Shown one piece after another: positions 55,682 through 63,142 of a stretch of DNA of 64,000 bases; positions within the stretch are counted from its first letter, which is position 1, and each line of letters begins with the position of its first letter. The stretch spans positions 1,798,001 to 1,862,000 of the forward strand of contig NZ_CP053697.2 in assembly GCF_013200955.2 (NCBI RefSeq). The letters run 5' to 3'. The translations under genes were made by a program, and so were the position numbers. The DNA is from Pseudomonas campi (GTDB taxonomy: Bacteria > Pseudomonadota > Gammaproteobacteria > Pseudomonadales > Pseudomonadaceae). The notes below the pieces were generated by a model that saw nothing but the letters and a program-made list of their open reading frames with translations, had not been told where the DNA came from and searched no databases.

Positions 55682-57323
55682 ATACACGCTCCTTGAACGG
55701 GTCGACGCCAACGCGGCGGAAGGTGTCGAGGAAGCTTTCTTCATCGGTGCGCTGTTCGACGTAGACCTTGATGATCTTGTCGATCACGTCGGCCATGTCC
55801 GCTTCGGCGAAGGAGGGGCCGAGGATCTGCGCCAGGCTGGCGTCACGGCCGGCGCTGCCGCCGAGGGACACCTGGTAGAACTCCTGGCCTTTCTTGTCCA
55901 CGCCGAGGATGCCGATGTGACCGACGTGGTGGTGGCCACAGGCGTTCATGCAACCGGAAATGTTCAGGTCGATATTGCCGATGTCGAACAGGTAGTCCAG
56001 ATCATCGAAGCGACGCTGGATGGCTTCGGCGATCGGGATCGACTTGGCATTGGCCAGCGAGCAGAAGTCGCCGCCCGGGCAGCAGATGATGTCGGTCAGC
56101 AGGCCGACGTTCGGCGTGGCGAAACCGTTCTCGCGCAGTTCGCCCCAGAGGGTAAACAGCTGCGCCTGCTCGACGTCGGCGAGGATGATGTTCTGGTTAT
56201 GGCTGTTGCGCACTTCGCCGAAGCTGTAGCGATCGGCCAGGTCGGCGATGGCATCCAGCTGCTTGTCGGTGACATCGCCCGGTGCCACGCCGGTAGGCTT
56301 CAGCGACAGGGTCACGGCGACATAGCCGGGGCGCTTGTGGGCGAAGGTGTTGCGCTGACGCCAGCGGGCGAAGCCCGGATGCTCGGCGTCGAGCTGGGCG
56401 AGGGCAGCATCCTGGTCGGCCAGGGCCGCATAGGCCGGGTCGATGAAGTGGGCGGCCACACGGGCGACCTCGGCTTCGGTCAGGGTGGTCGGGCCATCCT
56501 TGAGGTGGGCCCACTCGGCGTCCACGCGCTCGGCGAACACCTCAGGCGTCAGCGCCTTGACCAGGATCTTGATGCGCGCCTTGTACTTGTTGTCGCGACG
56601 GCCATAGCGGTTGTACACGCGCAGGATGGCGTCGAGATAACTGATCAGATGCTGCCACGGCAGGAATTCGTTGATGAAGCTGCCGACGATCGGCGTACGG
56701 CCCAGGCCACCACCGACGGAAACGCGGAAGCCCAGCTCGCCGGCGGCGTTCTGCACAGCCTCCAGGCCGATGTCATGCACCTCGATGGCGGCGCGGTCGC
56801 TCACTGCACCGTTGACGGCGATCTTGAACTTGCGCGGCAGGTGGGTGAACTCCGGGTGGAAGGTCGACCACTGACGGATGATCTCGCACCAGGGGCGCGG
56901 ATCGATAAGTTCGTCCTTGGCCACGCCAGCGAATTGATCGGTGGTGGTGTTGCGGATGCAGTTGCCGCTGGTCTGGATCGCGTGCATCTGCACGGTGGCC
57001 AGCTCGGCGAGGATGTCCGGCACGTCTTCGAGGTCCGGCCAGTTGAACTGCACGTTCTGCCGGGTGCTGATGTGCGCGTAACCCTTGTCGTAGTCGCGAG
57101 CGATCTTGGCCATCATGCGTACCTGGGCCGAAGACATCAGGCCGTAAGGCACGGCCACGCGCAGCATGGGCGCGAAGCGCTGGATATACAGGCCATTCTG
57201 CAGGCGCAGGGGGCGGAACTCCTCACCGGAGAGTTCGCCGGCCAGATAGCGGCGGGTCTGGTCGCGGAACTGCTTGACGCGGTCCTCGACGATCCGTTGA
57301 TCGTACTCGTCGTATACGTACAT
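55665..57323 (-). CDS. cysI: Sulfite reductase hemoprotein subunit
   Basis: Reduces sulfite to sulfide for cysteine synthesis, using siroheme and a [4Fe-4S] cluster. The 552-residue protein has the duplicated sulfite/nitrite reductase ferredoxin-like and catalytic domains. The cluster ligands are Cys415 and Cys421 (CCPGGDFC) and Cys458 and Cys462 (SGCMNACG). The siroheme-contacting segments HISTRQNVQFNWP and SGNCIRNTTTD are also present. No CysJ flavoprotein gene is adjacent, as is normal in pseudomonads. It overlaps the DUF934 gene by 17 bp. A 249-bp leader region separates it from the divergent small ORF at 57573. Confidence 0.94.
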   Translation of the reverse strand: MYVYDEYDQRIVEDRVKQFRDQTRRYLAGELSGEEFRPLRLQNGLYIQRFAPMLRVAVPYGLMSSAQVRMMAKIARDYDKGYAHISTRQNVQFNWPDLEDVPDILAELATVQMHAIQTSGNCIRNTTTDQFAGVAKDELIDPRPWCEIIRQWSTFHPEFTHLPRKFKIAVNGAVSDRAAIEVHDIGLEAVQNAAGELGFRVSVGGGLGRTPIVGSFINEFLPWQHLISYLDAILRVYNRYGRRDNKYKARIKILVKALTPEVFAERVDAEWAHLKDGPTTLTEAEVARVAAHFIDPAYAALADQDAALAQLDAEHPGFARWRQRNTFAHKRPGYVAVTLSLKPTGVAPGDVTDKQLDAIADLADRYSFGEVRNSHNQNIILADVEQAQLFTLWGELRENGFATPNVGLLTDIICCPGGDFCSLANAKSIPIAEAIQRRFDDLDYLFDIGNIDLNISGCMNACGHHHVGHIGILGVDKKGQEFYQVSLGGSAGRDASLAQILGPSFAEADMADVIDKIIKVYVEQRTDEESFLDTFRRVGVDPFKERVYAANH

Positions 57324-57572
57324 ATATGTCCTGTGGTTCAGGCTACTGCTTTTTCAGACAGCTAGGGCTTTTGCGCACACGGCAGCGCGCTCCTTAAAGA
57401 GCGGGGGCAAGATACCAGCTAAGGTTTATGCGCAAAAGTGATGTTTTTGTATAAGGCAAGAACTAAAGATACTAAGAAGAACGGCGAATATGACCTTTTA
57501 CCTTGAGGTGATGGATTGCCTGGTCTTAACTGTCATGGCGAACCACCCATAACCACAATAAAGGGGGAAGCC

Positions 57573-57686
57573 ATGACCGACCATTCCGAACCAGACAGCC
57601 AGGACAGCCTCGCCGACGCCCGCGCCATTTTCGTACTGATAGTGCTGGTCGTCACCACTGCGGTGTTCTGGGTTAGCCAGCAGTAG
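57573..57686 (+). CDS. 37-residue single-span membrane peptide
   Basis: A short ORF, MTDHSEPDSQDSLADARAIF followed by a hydrophobic run VLIVLVVTTAVFWVSQQ. It has a strong ribosome-binding site (AAGGGGGAAG, spacing 3-9 to ATG 57573) and its own terminator hairpin at 57704-57736. The protein has an acidic N-terminal half and one C-terminal membrane span (about residues 19-34), like many regulatory small membrane proteins. I do not recognise a named family. It is divergent from cysI and precedes the periplasmic binding protein gene. Confidence 0.65.
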   Translation: MTDHSEPDSQDSLADARAIFVLIVLVVTTAVFWVSQQ

Positions 57687-57703
57687 CCTGTGAGGGCAAC
57701 AAG

Positions 57704-57736
57704 AGCCAGCGATGGGCAGCCAGCGCTGGCTTTTTT
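57704..57736 (+). terminator. Terminator after the 37-residue ORF
   Basis: AGCCAGCG (57704-57711) pairs with CGCTGGCT (57724-57731), followed by TTTTTT. An alternative shorter palindrome AGCCAGCGCTGGCT overlaps the right arm. Confidence 0.75.
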
Positions 57737-57814
57737 GTGGCGCAGGGTCGAGGGGGGCCGAATGCTCGGCTCGGCTCGGTATACTGCGCGGCAAATTTCC
57801 CTGAATAACGATTC

Positions 57815-58872
57815 ATGAGTGCTCTTTTGCGCATCTTTCTCGCTGCCTGCCTTCTGCTGACTTGGCTGCCGGCCCACGCGGCTTCGGTGGTCTTTCTCAA
57901 TCCTGGTTATGCCCACGAGCGCTTCTGGGTCGATTACACGGCCTTCATGCAGGACGCTGCAGATGATCTGGGCATGCAGTTGCATGTGCTCTATGGCGCG
58001 CGGGATACGCAAACCATCCTGGCCAATGCCCATGCGGTGCTGCAACGCGAGGAGAAACCCGACTACCTGATCTTCGTCAACGAACAGTATGTGGGGCCGG
58101 AGATCCTCCGCCTGTATGCCGACAGCGGAATCAAGCTGCTGGCCCTGCACAGCACCCTGACGCCTGAGCAGCGAGCGCGTCTGGGGGGACCTCGGGAGAA
58201 GTACCGTAACTGGATAGGTAGCCTGGTCACCAATGACGAAGAGGCCGGCTACCTGATGGCCAAGGCGTTGATCGAGCTGGACCCTCAGGGCGAGATGGTG
58301 GCGTTCTCCGGCATCAAGCAGACGCCGTCGGCCACCCTGCGTGAGGCGGGCTTGAAGCGGGCTCTGGCCGAGCACCCGCAGGTGCGTCTGCGCCAGGTGC
58401 TGTTTGGTGAATGGAAGGAACAGCGTGCCTACGAGCAGGCCAAGGCCCTTTTACCGCGCTACCCGACTCTCCATCTGGTGTGGGCGGCTAATGACGAGAT
58501 GGCCTTCGGTGTGATGCGGGCGGCTCGGGAGCAGGGGCGCAAGCTGCATTACGCGGGCCTGAACACTTCTGAGCGGGTGTTGCAGGCGCGGATTGATAAA
58601 CGGATCGAGGTCCTGGTCGGCGGCCATACCATCCTTGGGGGCTGTGCCATGGTGCTGTTGCATGATCATGCGCGGGGCCTGGATTTCGCCGAGCGCGCGG
58701 CGGTACGGAGCAGCAGGCAAGACTCTTGCGCCTGCTGGATCAGCGTGAGGCGCAGAACCTGCTGGCGTACATGCACAAGCCCGGTGAAGGGCTGGACTTC
58801 AGACGTTTCAGTGCCGAGGGTAATCCGCAGATGCGGGAATATGCCTGTGCCATCGATGCCTTGTTGCGCTGA
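57815..58872 (+). pseudogene. Periplasmic sugar-type binding protein, frameshifted near its end
   Basis: It begins with a signal peptide (LRIFLAACLLLTWLPAHAAS) and continues as a Peripla_BP_4/RbsB-type binding protein to about residue 293 (VVFLNPGYAHERFW; SGIKQTPSATLREAGLKRAL; LVWAANDEMAFGVMRAA). At about 58691-58702 (GAGCGCGCGGCGG) the frame breaks. The annotated frame goes on as Arg/Cys-rich nonsense to 58915, while the shifted frame continues sensibly (GTEQQARLLRLLDQREAQNL) to a TGA at 58870-58872. A 2-bp GC insertion or a 1-bp loss explains it. No ABC permease or ATPase lies nearby. It could be a real mutation or a sequencing error. Confidence 0.8.
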
Positions 58873-58874
58873 GT

Positions 58875-59093
58875 TCAGACTCCGGCGAAGTGCAGCACCA
58901 GCTGCACCACACTGAAGATCACCAGCACGAAGATGGCGGTGAACAGCACGCCGAGGATCACGAAGTGGCTCGGTTTGCCGCGACTGAAATCGCGGGCGCG
59001 GCGCTTGCCGCTCTGCACGCCGAAGGCTGCGGCCAGCACGCTTTGCAGCATCTCGCCGAAGGTCAGGGGCTTGTCGTTTTGCTCGTCGCTCAT
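58875..59093 (-). CDS. DUF2970 small membrane protein
   Basis: A 72-residue protein with the DUF2970 pattern: LTFGEMLQSVLAAAFGVQSGKRRARDF, then a C-terminal hydrophobic span (VILGVLFTAIFVLVIFSVVQL). The ATG at 59093 is preceded by a very good Shine-Dalgarno, AAAGGAGG. The function is unknown. It converges with the binding-protein gene, whose frameshifted reading frame would overlap it by 41 bp, whereas the restored frame stops 2 bp before it. Confidence 0.85.
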   Translation of the reverse strand: MSDEQNDKPLTFGEMLQSVLAAAFGVQSGKRRARDFSRGKPSHFVILGVLFTAIFVLVIFSVVQLVLHFAGV

Positions 59094-59149
59094 GGGCACC
59101 TCCTTTCCCACAGCGTAGCCGCAAGCCAGGCCACTGGCTCGGGGTTCAA

Positions 59150-60178
59150 CTACAGGTCGGCATCCAGCGCCTGCACACGCTTGCGCTCCAACTCGTCAAA
59201 ACGGCTGGCCTGCAGTTCGCTCAGGGCGTTCTGCAAATCGGTCTGGCTAAGCCCGGCGGCACGCAGGCGGTCACGTTCGCTGGCGTAGTCGCTGAGGCGC
59301 TGCTGCCACTCTGCCTGTTGCTGATCCAGCTCGGCCAGGCGCTGCGCCGCTTCGCTGCCCAGGGTCTGTTCGCGCAGCAGGCGGATTTCTTCGGCGCTGG
59401 CACCTTCGGCCTGCATGGCCTGGGTCGTCGCATAGAGTTCGCCATAACGGGTGCTTTCGCTGCGAGCCTGGCGCACGTCTTCGGGTAATTGTGCTTCCAG
59501 TTCGCTCAGCGCCTGTTGTTGCTGACTGTCGCTCAAACCCTGCTGCTTGCTGAGGGCCAAGCGCTGCAACATGTACTCGTCTTCGGCGTTTTCGCGGGCG
59601 AAGAATGCCTGGTATTCCTCGGTGGAGAAGAACTGCTGGCGTATGGCGTTGAGCGCTTCGTAGCGCTGGCGCAGGGTGTCAGGGTCCAGGGTGTTGTCGT
59701 GACGGGGCAGCACCTGCAGGGCGATGCGGTAATCCACATAGCGGCGCAGCAGGTCACGCGCCTGGTCCAGGGCAACACCTTGCAGCTGGGAGGCCAACTC
59801 GCGATGGATGCGCCGCAGAACCTTGTCGACCCCTTCTTCTTCCAGCCCGGCGAGGTAGAACTCGAACAGTTTTACCAGTGTTGCTTCGATCAATAACTGG
59901 CCCTGGGCATTCTGGCGCAGTTGCACGCCGTGATGGCTGCCCTGCAGGGAGGCAGGCAGTGGGCCGGGGTCGCTCAACTGGGCTGCTGGCGTCTGTTGCA
60001 GCTGCTGGTTGAGGGTGCTGGCCTGCTGGCTGCGCGGGTCAGTCGGGATCGCGCTGCTGGGCGCGCTCTGGGCCTGGGCAGTGGGCGGTGTGGCATCGCT
60101 GAGGAGCAGCGTGGTGCAAATGCCGAGTGCGCTGAAACCGGCGACGGCCAAGGCACTCAGAAGAAATCTGGTGGACAT
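59150..60178 (-). CDS. lipH: Lipase-specific foldase (LipH/Lif)
   Basis: A steric chaperone anchored in the inner membrane, facing the periplasm, that folds LipA before type II secretion. The 342-residue protein has one N-terminal span (about residues 6-26), a Pro/Gln/Ser-rich linker (27-75) and the helical lipase-grasping domain. The Lif signature, usually R-x2-FDY-(F/C)-L-(S/T)-A, is seen in changed form as LVKLFEFYLAGLEEEG (residues 101-116). It lies 56 bp downstream of lipA on the same strand, the standard order. Confidence 0.9.
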   Translation of the reverse strand: MSTRFLLSALAVAGFSALGICTTLLLSDATPPTAQAQSAPSSAIPTDPRSQQASTLNQQLQQTPAAQLSDPGPLPASLQGSHHGVQLRQNAQGQLLIEATLVKLFEFYLAGLEEEGVDKVLRRIHRELASQLQGVALDQARDLLRRYVDYRIALQVLPRHDNTLDPDTLRQRYEALNAIRQQFFSTEEYQAFFARENAEDEYMLQRLALSKQQGLSDSQQQQALSELEAQLPEDVRQARSESTRYGELYATTQAMQAEGASAEEIRLLREQTLGSEAAQRLAELDQQQAEWQQRLSDYASERDRLRAAGLSQTDLQNALSELQASRFDELERKRVQALDADL

Positions 60179-60234
60179 CGATAGCTCCTGACGACGGGCA
60201 TGCGCGGAGGGGAGCCGGCATGCCCGCCTACAAC

Positions 60235-61173
60235 TTACAGGCCGAGATTTTTCAGGCGATTGGCCTGATTCACGTAGAGGCTTTTCGGATTGGTTTCGAA
60301 CAACGACACCAGCCCCAGAACCTGGTTGGTGACGTCCAGGTGGTTCATCATGTAGTTGTCCTTGAGCACCTTGCCGAAGTGGCTGGAGCAGCGCCCGGTC
60401 ACACCGTCGTTGGATTCGCTGATGGCCAGCGAGGTGATGCCGAACAGTGGGTCGGAGATATCTATTCCGGTGGTCAGCTTCCAGGTGCCGCTCATGGAGT
60501 ACATGCGCACGCTGTTGCCGGCAATGCTGGCGGTTTCCGGGCCAGCGCCGCAGGAGGTGGTGGGGATGCCGGTCGGGAATTTGGCGTTGTTGGCTGCGGA
60601 GCCGTTCTTGTTGAACTCGGCGAGCATGGCGCGGATGTCCGACTGGCTCTTCTTGTTGTTCGACATCAGGTTGACCAGGTCACCCACGGCGTTGGCGAAT
60701 ACGTCGAAGGCTACGCCCTGCAGGGTGCCGGATGGCGCGATGCCGGTGACCACGTCGGCGATTGGCGTGCCCTTGTGGGGTGTATTCAGGGTGGTGACCG
60801 AGGCGACCATGTCCGGCCGCGTGTTCATCACGTAGCGCGCGGTGATACCGCCCTGGCTGTGGCCGATCAGGTTGAACTTCTTCACGGTACCGCCAGAGGC
60901 GGCGCGGATCTGCTCAAGCTGGGCGATCAGTGCTTCGCCGCGCTTGGCCGAGCTGTCGAAGGCGTTGATCTTGGGTACATGGACCTTGGCCCCTTCGCCC
61001 TGCAGGGCGCTGGGAATCTTGTACCAGTAGTCGATGAAGGCAATGGTGTCGAAGGCAAAGATGCCAGGCACCAGGACGACGGGGTGTTTGGTTTGTGCCG
61101 TAGTACCAGCTGTGGCGGTGAGGGTCGTGCAAAGGCTGGCGGCAGCCAGTGTCGAGACGAGCAGCTTTTTCAT
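60235..61173 (-). CDS. lipA: Secreted triacylglycerol lipase, family I.1
   Basis: An extracellular lipase exported by Sec and the type II system. The 312-residue precursor has a signal peptide (MKKLLVSTLAAASLCTTLTA, cleavage near residue 23). The catalytic triad is Ser106 (IGHSQGG), Asp256 (SESNDG) and His278 (MMNHLD), and the disulfide cysteines Cys208 and Cys262 match P. aeruginosa LipA in spacing. The end NQANRLKNLGL is also typical. I start at 61173 because it gives the signal peptide directly; the longer frame to 61389 has no sense before it. It needs LipH, encoded next. A Vfr-like site lies 139 bp upstream. Confidence 0.95.
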   Translation of the reverse strand: MKKLLVSTLAAASLCTTLTATAGTTAQTKHPVVLVPGIFAFDTIAFIDYWYKIPSALQGEGAKVHVPKINAFDSSAKRGEALIAQLEQIRAASGGTVKKFNLIGHSQGGITARYVMNTRPDMVASVTTLNTPHKGTPIADVVTGIAPSGTLQGVAFDVFANAVGDLVNLMSNNKKSQSDIRAMLAEFNKNGSAANNAKFPTGIPTTSCGAGPETASIAGNSVRMYSMSGTWKLTTGIDISDPLFGITSLAISESNDGVTGRCSSHFGKVLKDNYMMNHLDVTNQVLGLVSLFETNPKSLYVNQANRLKNLGL

Positions 61174-61311
61174 GGAGGGTACCTGTGTGGATCTGTTTTT
61201 GTTTTTGTTGTGGCCCCGCACACAGCAGCGGAGGTGGCGGTTATCAGACCACCGCAACGCCGGTACGGCTTGTAAGAACTGATGAAAGCCAGTGCCTGGC
61301 GATAAAATAAA

Positions 61312-61327
61312 TGTGATACACGTCACG
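61312..61327. promoter_or_regulatory. CRP/Vfr-like binding site between lipA and araC-type gene
   Basis: TGTGA-N6-TCACG (61312-61327) matches the TGTGA-N6-TCACA consensus at nine of ten fixed positions. It lies in the 258-bp divergent gap, 139 bp from the lipA start and about 105 bp from the AraC-type start. No convincing sigma54 (GG-N10-GC) promoter was found for lipA, although P. aeruginosa lipA uses one. Confidence 0.45.
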
Positions 61328-61431
61328 CTGAGGCGGCGTCGGCTAGCCGAAAAATTCGTCCCTGTGTAACCCTTCGCCAACAAAAACAATAAGAGCAGCG
61401 GTGATCAGCCGACTGCCAGGTGGGGATCTTC

Positions 61432-62211
61432 ATGCTGCCTATCGACGCGCCGGTCCTGCTCTATCTGTGGGACAAACGCACCTTTCATCTCGGTCAGTTC
61501 CACCAGTCACTGCAGCTTTCACAGGCTGCGGCGATGCTGCTGTTTGGCCTGGATGGCCCGCTCTATCTGGAGTCCCAGGGCAGTCAGGTGGTGTGTCATA
61601 GCGCGCTGTTGCCGGCCGGTTTGGATTTGAGCGTGGATAGTCGCTGCTCACGCGTAGCGATCTGTTATCTCGACGTTTTCGGCGAAGATTTCGCGCTGTT
61701 GGCGCCGCGCATGGCCTCCTGCCAGGCCAGTGTGCTGCACGGCCTGGATAGCGAGAGTGCCTGCATCCAGCGTTTCGACCAGTTGCACCGCAGCAGCGCA
61801 TCGCCAGAGTTGCTCTACGCCTGGATGGATGAGCTGATCAATCCGCAGCAGCAGGTGCCGGACGGCTTCTCCCTCGATTCGCGCATCGTGCGTACCATCG
61901 AGCTAATCAAGGCCGATGTGTCGTGCAACCAGTCCATCGATTACCTGGCCCAGCAGGTCGGCCTGTCGGTGCCGCGCCTGACGCAATTGTTCCGCCAGAA
62001 GATCGGTATTCCGATTCGGCGCTACCGTCAGTGGCATCGCCTGTTCGTTACCTCGGTTGGCGTGGCGCGCGGCATGAGCCTGACCGAAGCGGCGGTGGCC
62101 GCCGGCTTCACCGATTCGGCGCATTTCAGCCACACCTTCCGCAGCATCATCGGCATGACTCCGTCTGCCGTGCTGGCACACCCTCATGGCGTGCGCTTGT
62201 TTGCCGGTTAG
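61432..62211 (+). CDS. AraC family transcriptional regulator
   Basis: A 259-residue regulator. The N-terminal part (about residues 1-145) is a cupin-like sensing domain without obvious motifs. The C-terminal AraC DNA-binding domain (about 160-255) has two helix-turn-helices: IDYLAQQVGLSVPRLTQLFRQ and LTEAAVAAGFTDSAHFSHTF followed by GMTPSAV. The ATG at 61432 has AGGTGGGG upstream; GTG at 61420 is an alternative. It is divergent from lipA, so control of lipase is a reasonable but unproved guess. Confidence 0.9.
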   Translation: MLPIDAPVLLYLWDKRTFHLGQFHQSLQLSQAAAMLLFGLDGPLYLESQGSQVVCHSALLPAGLDLSVDSRCSRVAICYLDVFGEDFALLAPRMASCQASVLHGLDSESACIQRFDQLHRSSASPELLYAWMDELINPQQQVPDGFSLDSRIVRTIELIKADVSCNQSIDYLAQQVGLSVPRLTQLFRQKIGIPIRRYRQWHRLFVTSVGVARGMSLTEAAVAAGFTDSAHFSHTFRSIIGMTPSAVLAHPHGVRLFAG

Positions 62212-62275
62212 TTCTGGATTGAGCCGCTGCCGGCACTAGGGCAAGCTGCCAGGATTGATCACTACCGAGCCCGGC

Positions 62276-63097
62276 ATGTCCGACAGCGACTTCCCCGATG
62301 ACGCGCAGCAGAGCGAACGCACCCGCGAAGTCATCCTGCGTTACCACCTGAGCTGGAAGCACCGCGACCTCGAGGCGGTGCTGGCGCTGTATCACCCGGA
62401 TATCGAATACAACGACTTCTTCCAGCAGCGTTGCATGCGCCTGGCCGAGCTGCGCGAGTACGTGCAGCACAACCTGCCGCGCCAGCCCGGCGAGGCGCTG
62501 GAACACAGCGACCGCATCCGTATCGACGGTCACACCGCGTTCATCCAGTACCGCCTGTGCCTGCAGGGCAGCGATGGCCTGGTGTCGTTTCGCAGCGGCG
62601 AGGCGATCACCGTGCGCGATGGGCTGATCTGGCGGATCAACGAGTACGCGACCTTGCTGCGCGAGGAACGGGCGGTCAGTGCCGGTGGCACCGCGCGCCC
62701 GGCCATCAGTCGCCTGGGCCTGTCGGCACGCCAGCTCGGTCAGCTCGCCCAGGACCTGCAGGAGTACTTCCAGCAGCACCAGCCTTTCCTCGACCCCGAG
62801 CTCAACCTGCAGCAGGTCGCTGCGGCCACCGGCTACAGCCGCAACCAGATTTCCCACCTACTCAACCAGGTGCTCGGGCAGAGCTTCTACCGCTACGTCA
62901 ACCAGGCGCGCCTGCAGCACCTGCTCGATGGCCTGGCGGCCGGCAGCGATTCGCGTCCGGTGGATGAGCTGGCGTTCGCCGCCGGCTTCAATTCGCTGTC
63001 GGCCTTCTACAGCTGCTTCCGCCGGCATACCGGCCTGTCACCCAAGGCCTATCTCAAACAGATTTCCTTGCGGGCCCGCACGCACGACAAGCCCTGA
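62276..63097 (+). CDS. SnoaL/NTF2-like domain fused to AraC-type HTH
   Basis: A protein of about 273 residues with an unusual input domain. Residues about 12-130 resemble a SnoaL-like (NTF2 fold) domain (HLSWKHRDLEAVLALYHPDIEYNDFF ... FRSGEAITVRDGLIWRINEY). Residues about 165-270 form an AraC DNA-binding domain (LQQVAAATGYSRNQISHLLNQ; VDELAFAAGFNSLSAFYSCF; GLSPKAY). The start is uncertain: ATG 62276 (MSDSDFPD) or TTG 62255, neither with a strong Shine-Dalgarno. It lies 46 bp before the FAD oxidoreductase gene on the same strand, which may be its target. Confidence 0.8.
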   Translation: MSDSDFPDDAQQSERTREVILRYHLSWKHRDLEAVLALYHPDIEYNDFFQQRCMRLAELREYVQHNLPRQPGEALEHSDRIRIDGHTAFIQYRLCLQGSDGLVSFRSGEAITVRDGLIWRINEYATLLREERAVSAGGTARPAISRLGLSARQLGQLAQDLQEYFQQHQPFLDPELNLQQVAAATGYSRNQISHLLNQVLGQSFYRYVNQARLQHLLDGLAAGSDSRPVDELAFAAGFNSLSAFYSCFRRHTGLSPKAYLKQISLRARTHDKP

Positions 63098-63142
63098 GGC
63101 GACTGACTAGGCTCTGCGCATTCCCCCTTTGTGGAGCATGCA

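Noticed and set aside
55596..57365. 589-residue plus-strand frame opposite cysI
   Set aside because: Shadow of cysI, whose cluster cysteines and siroheme motifs are clear on the other strand.
61200..61300. Sigma54 promoter of lipA
   Set aside because: P. aeruginosa lipA has one, but no GG-N10-GC pair with good flanks was found on the minus strand here.
61174..61389. 72-residue N-terminal extension of lipA
   Set aside because: It would place the signal peptide internally and overlaps the putative regulatory region.
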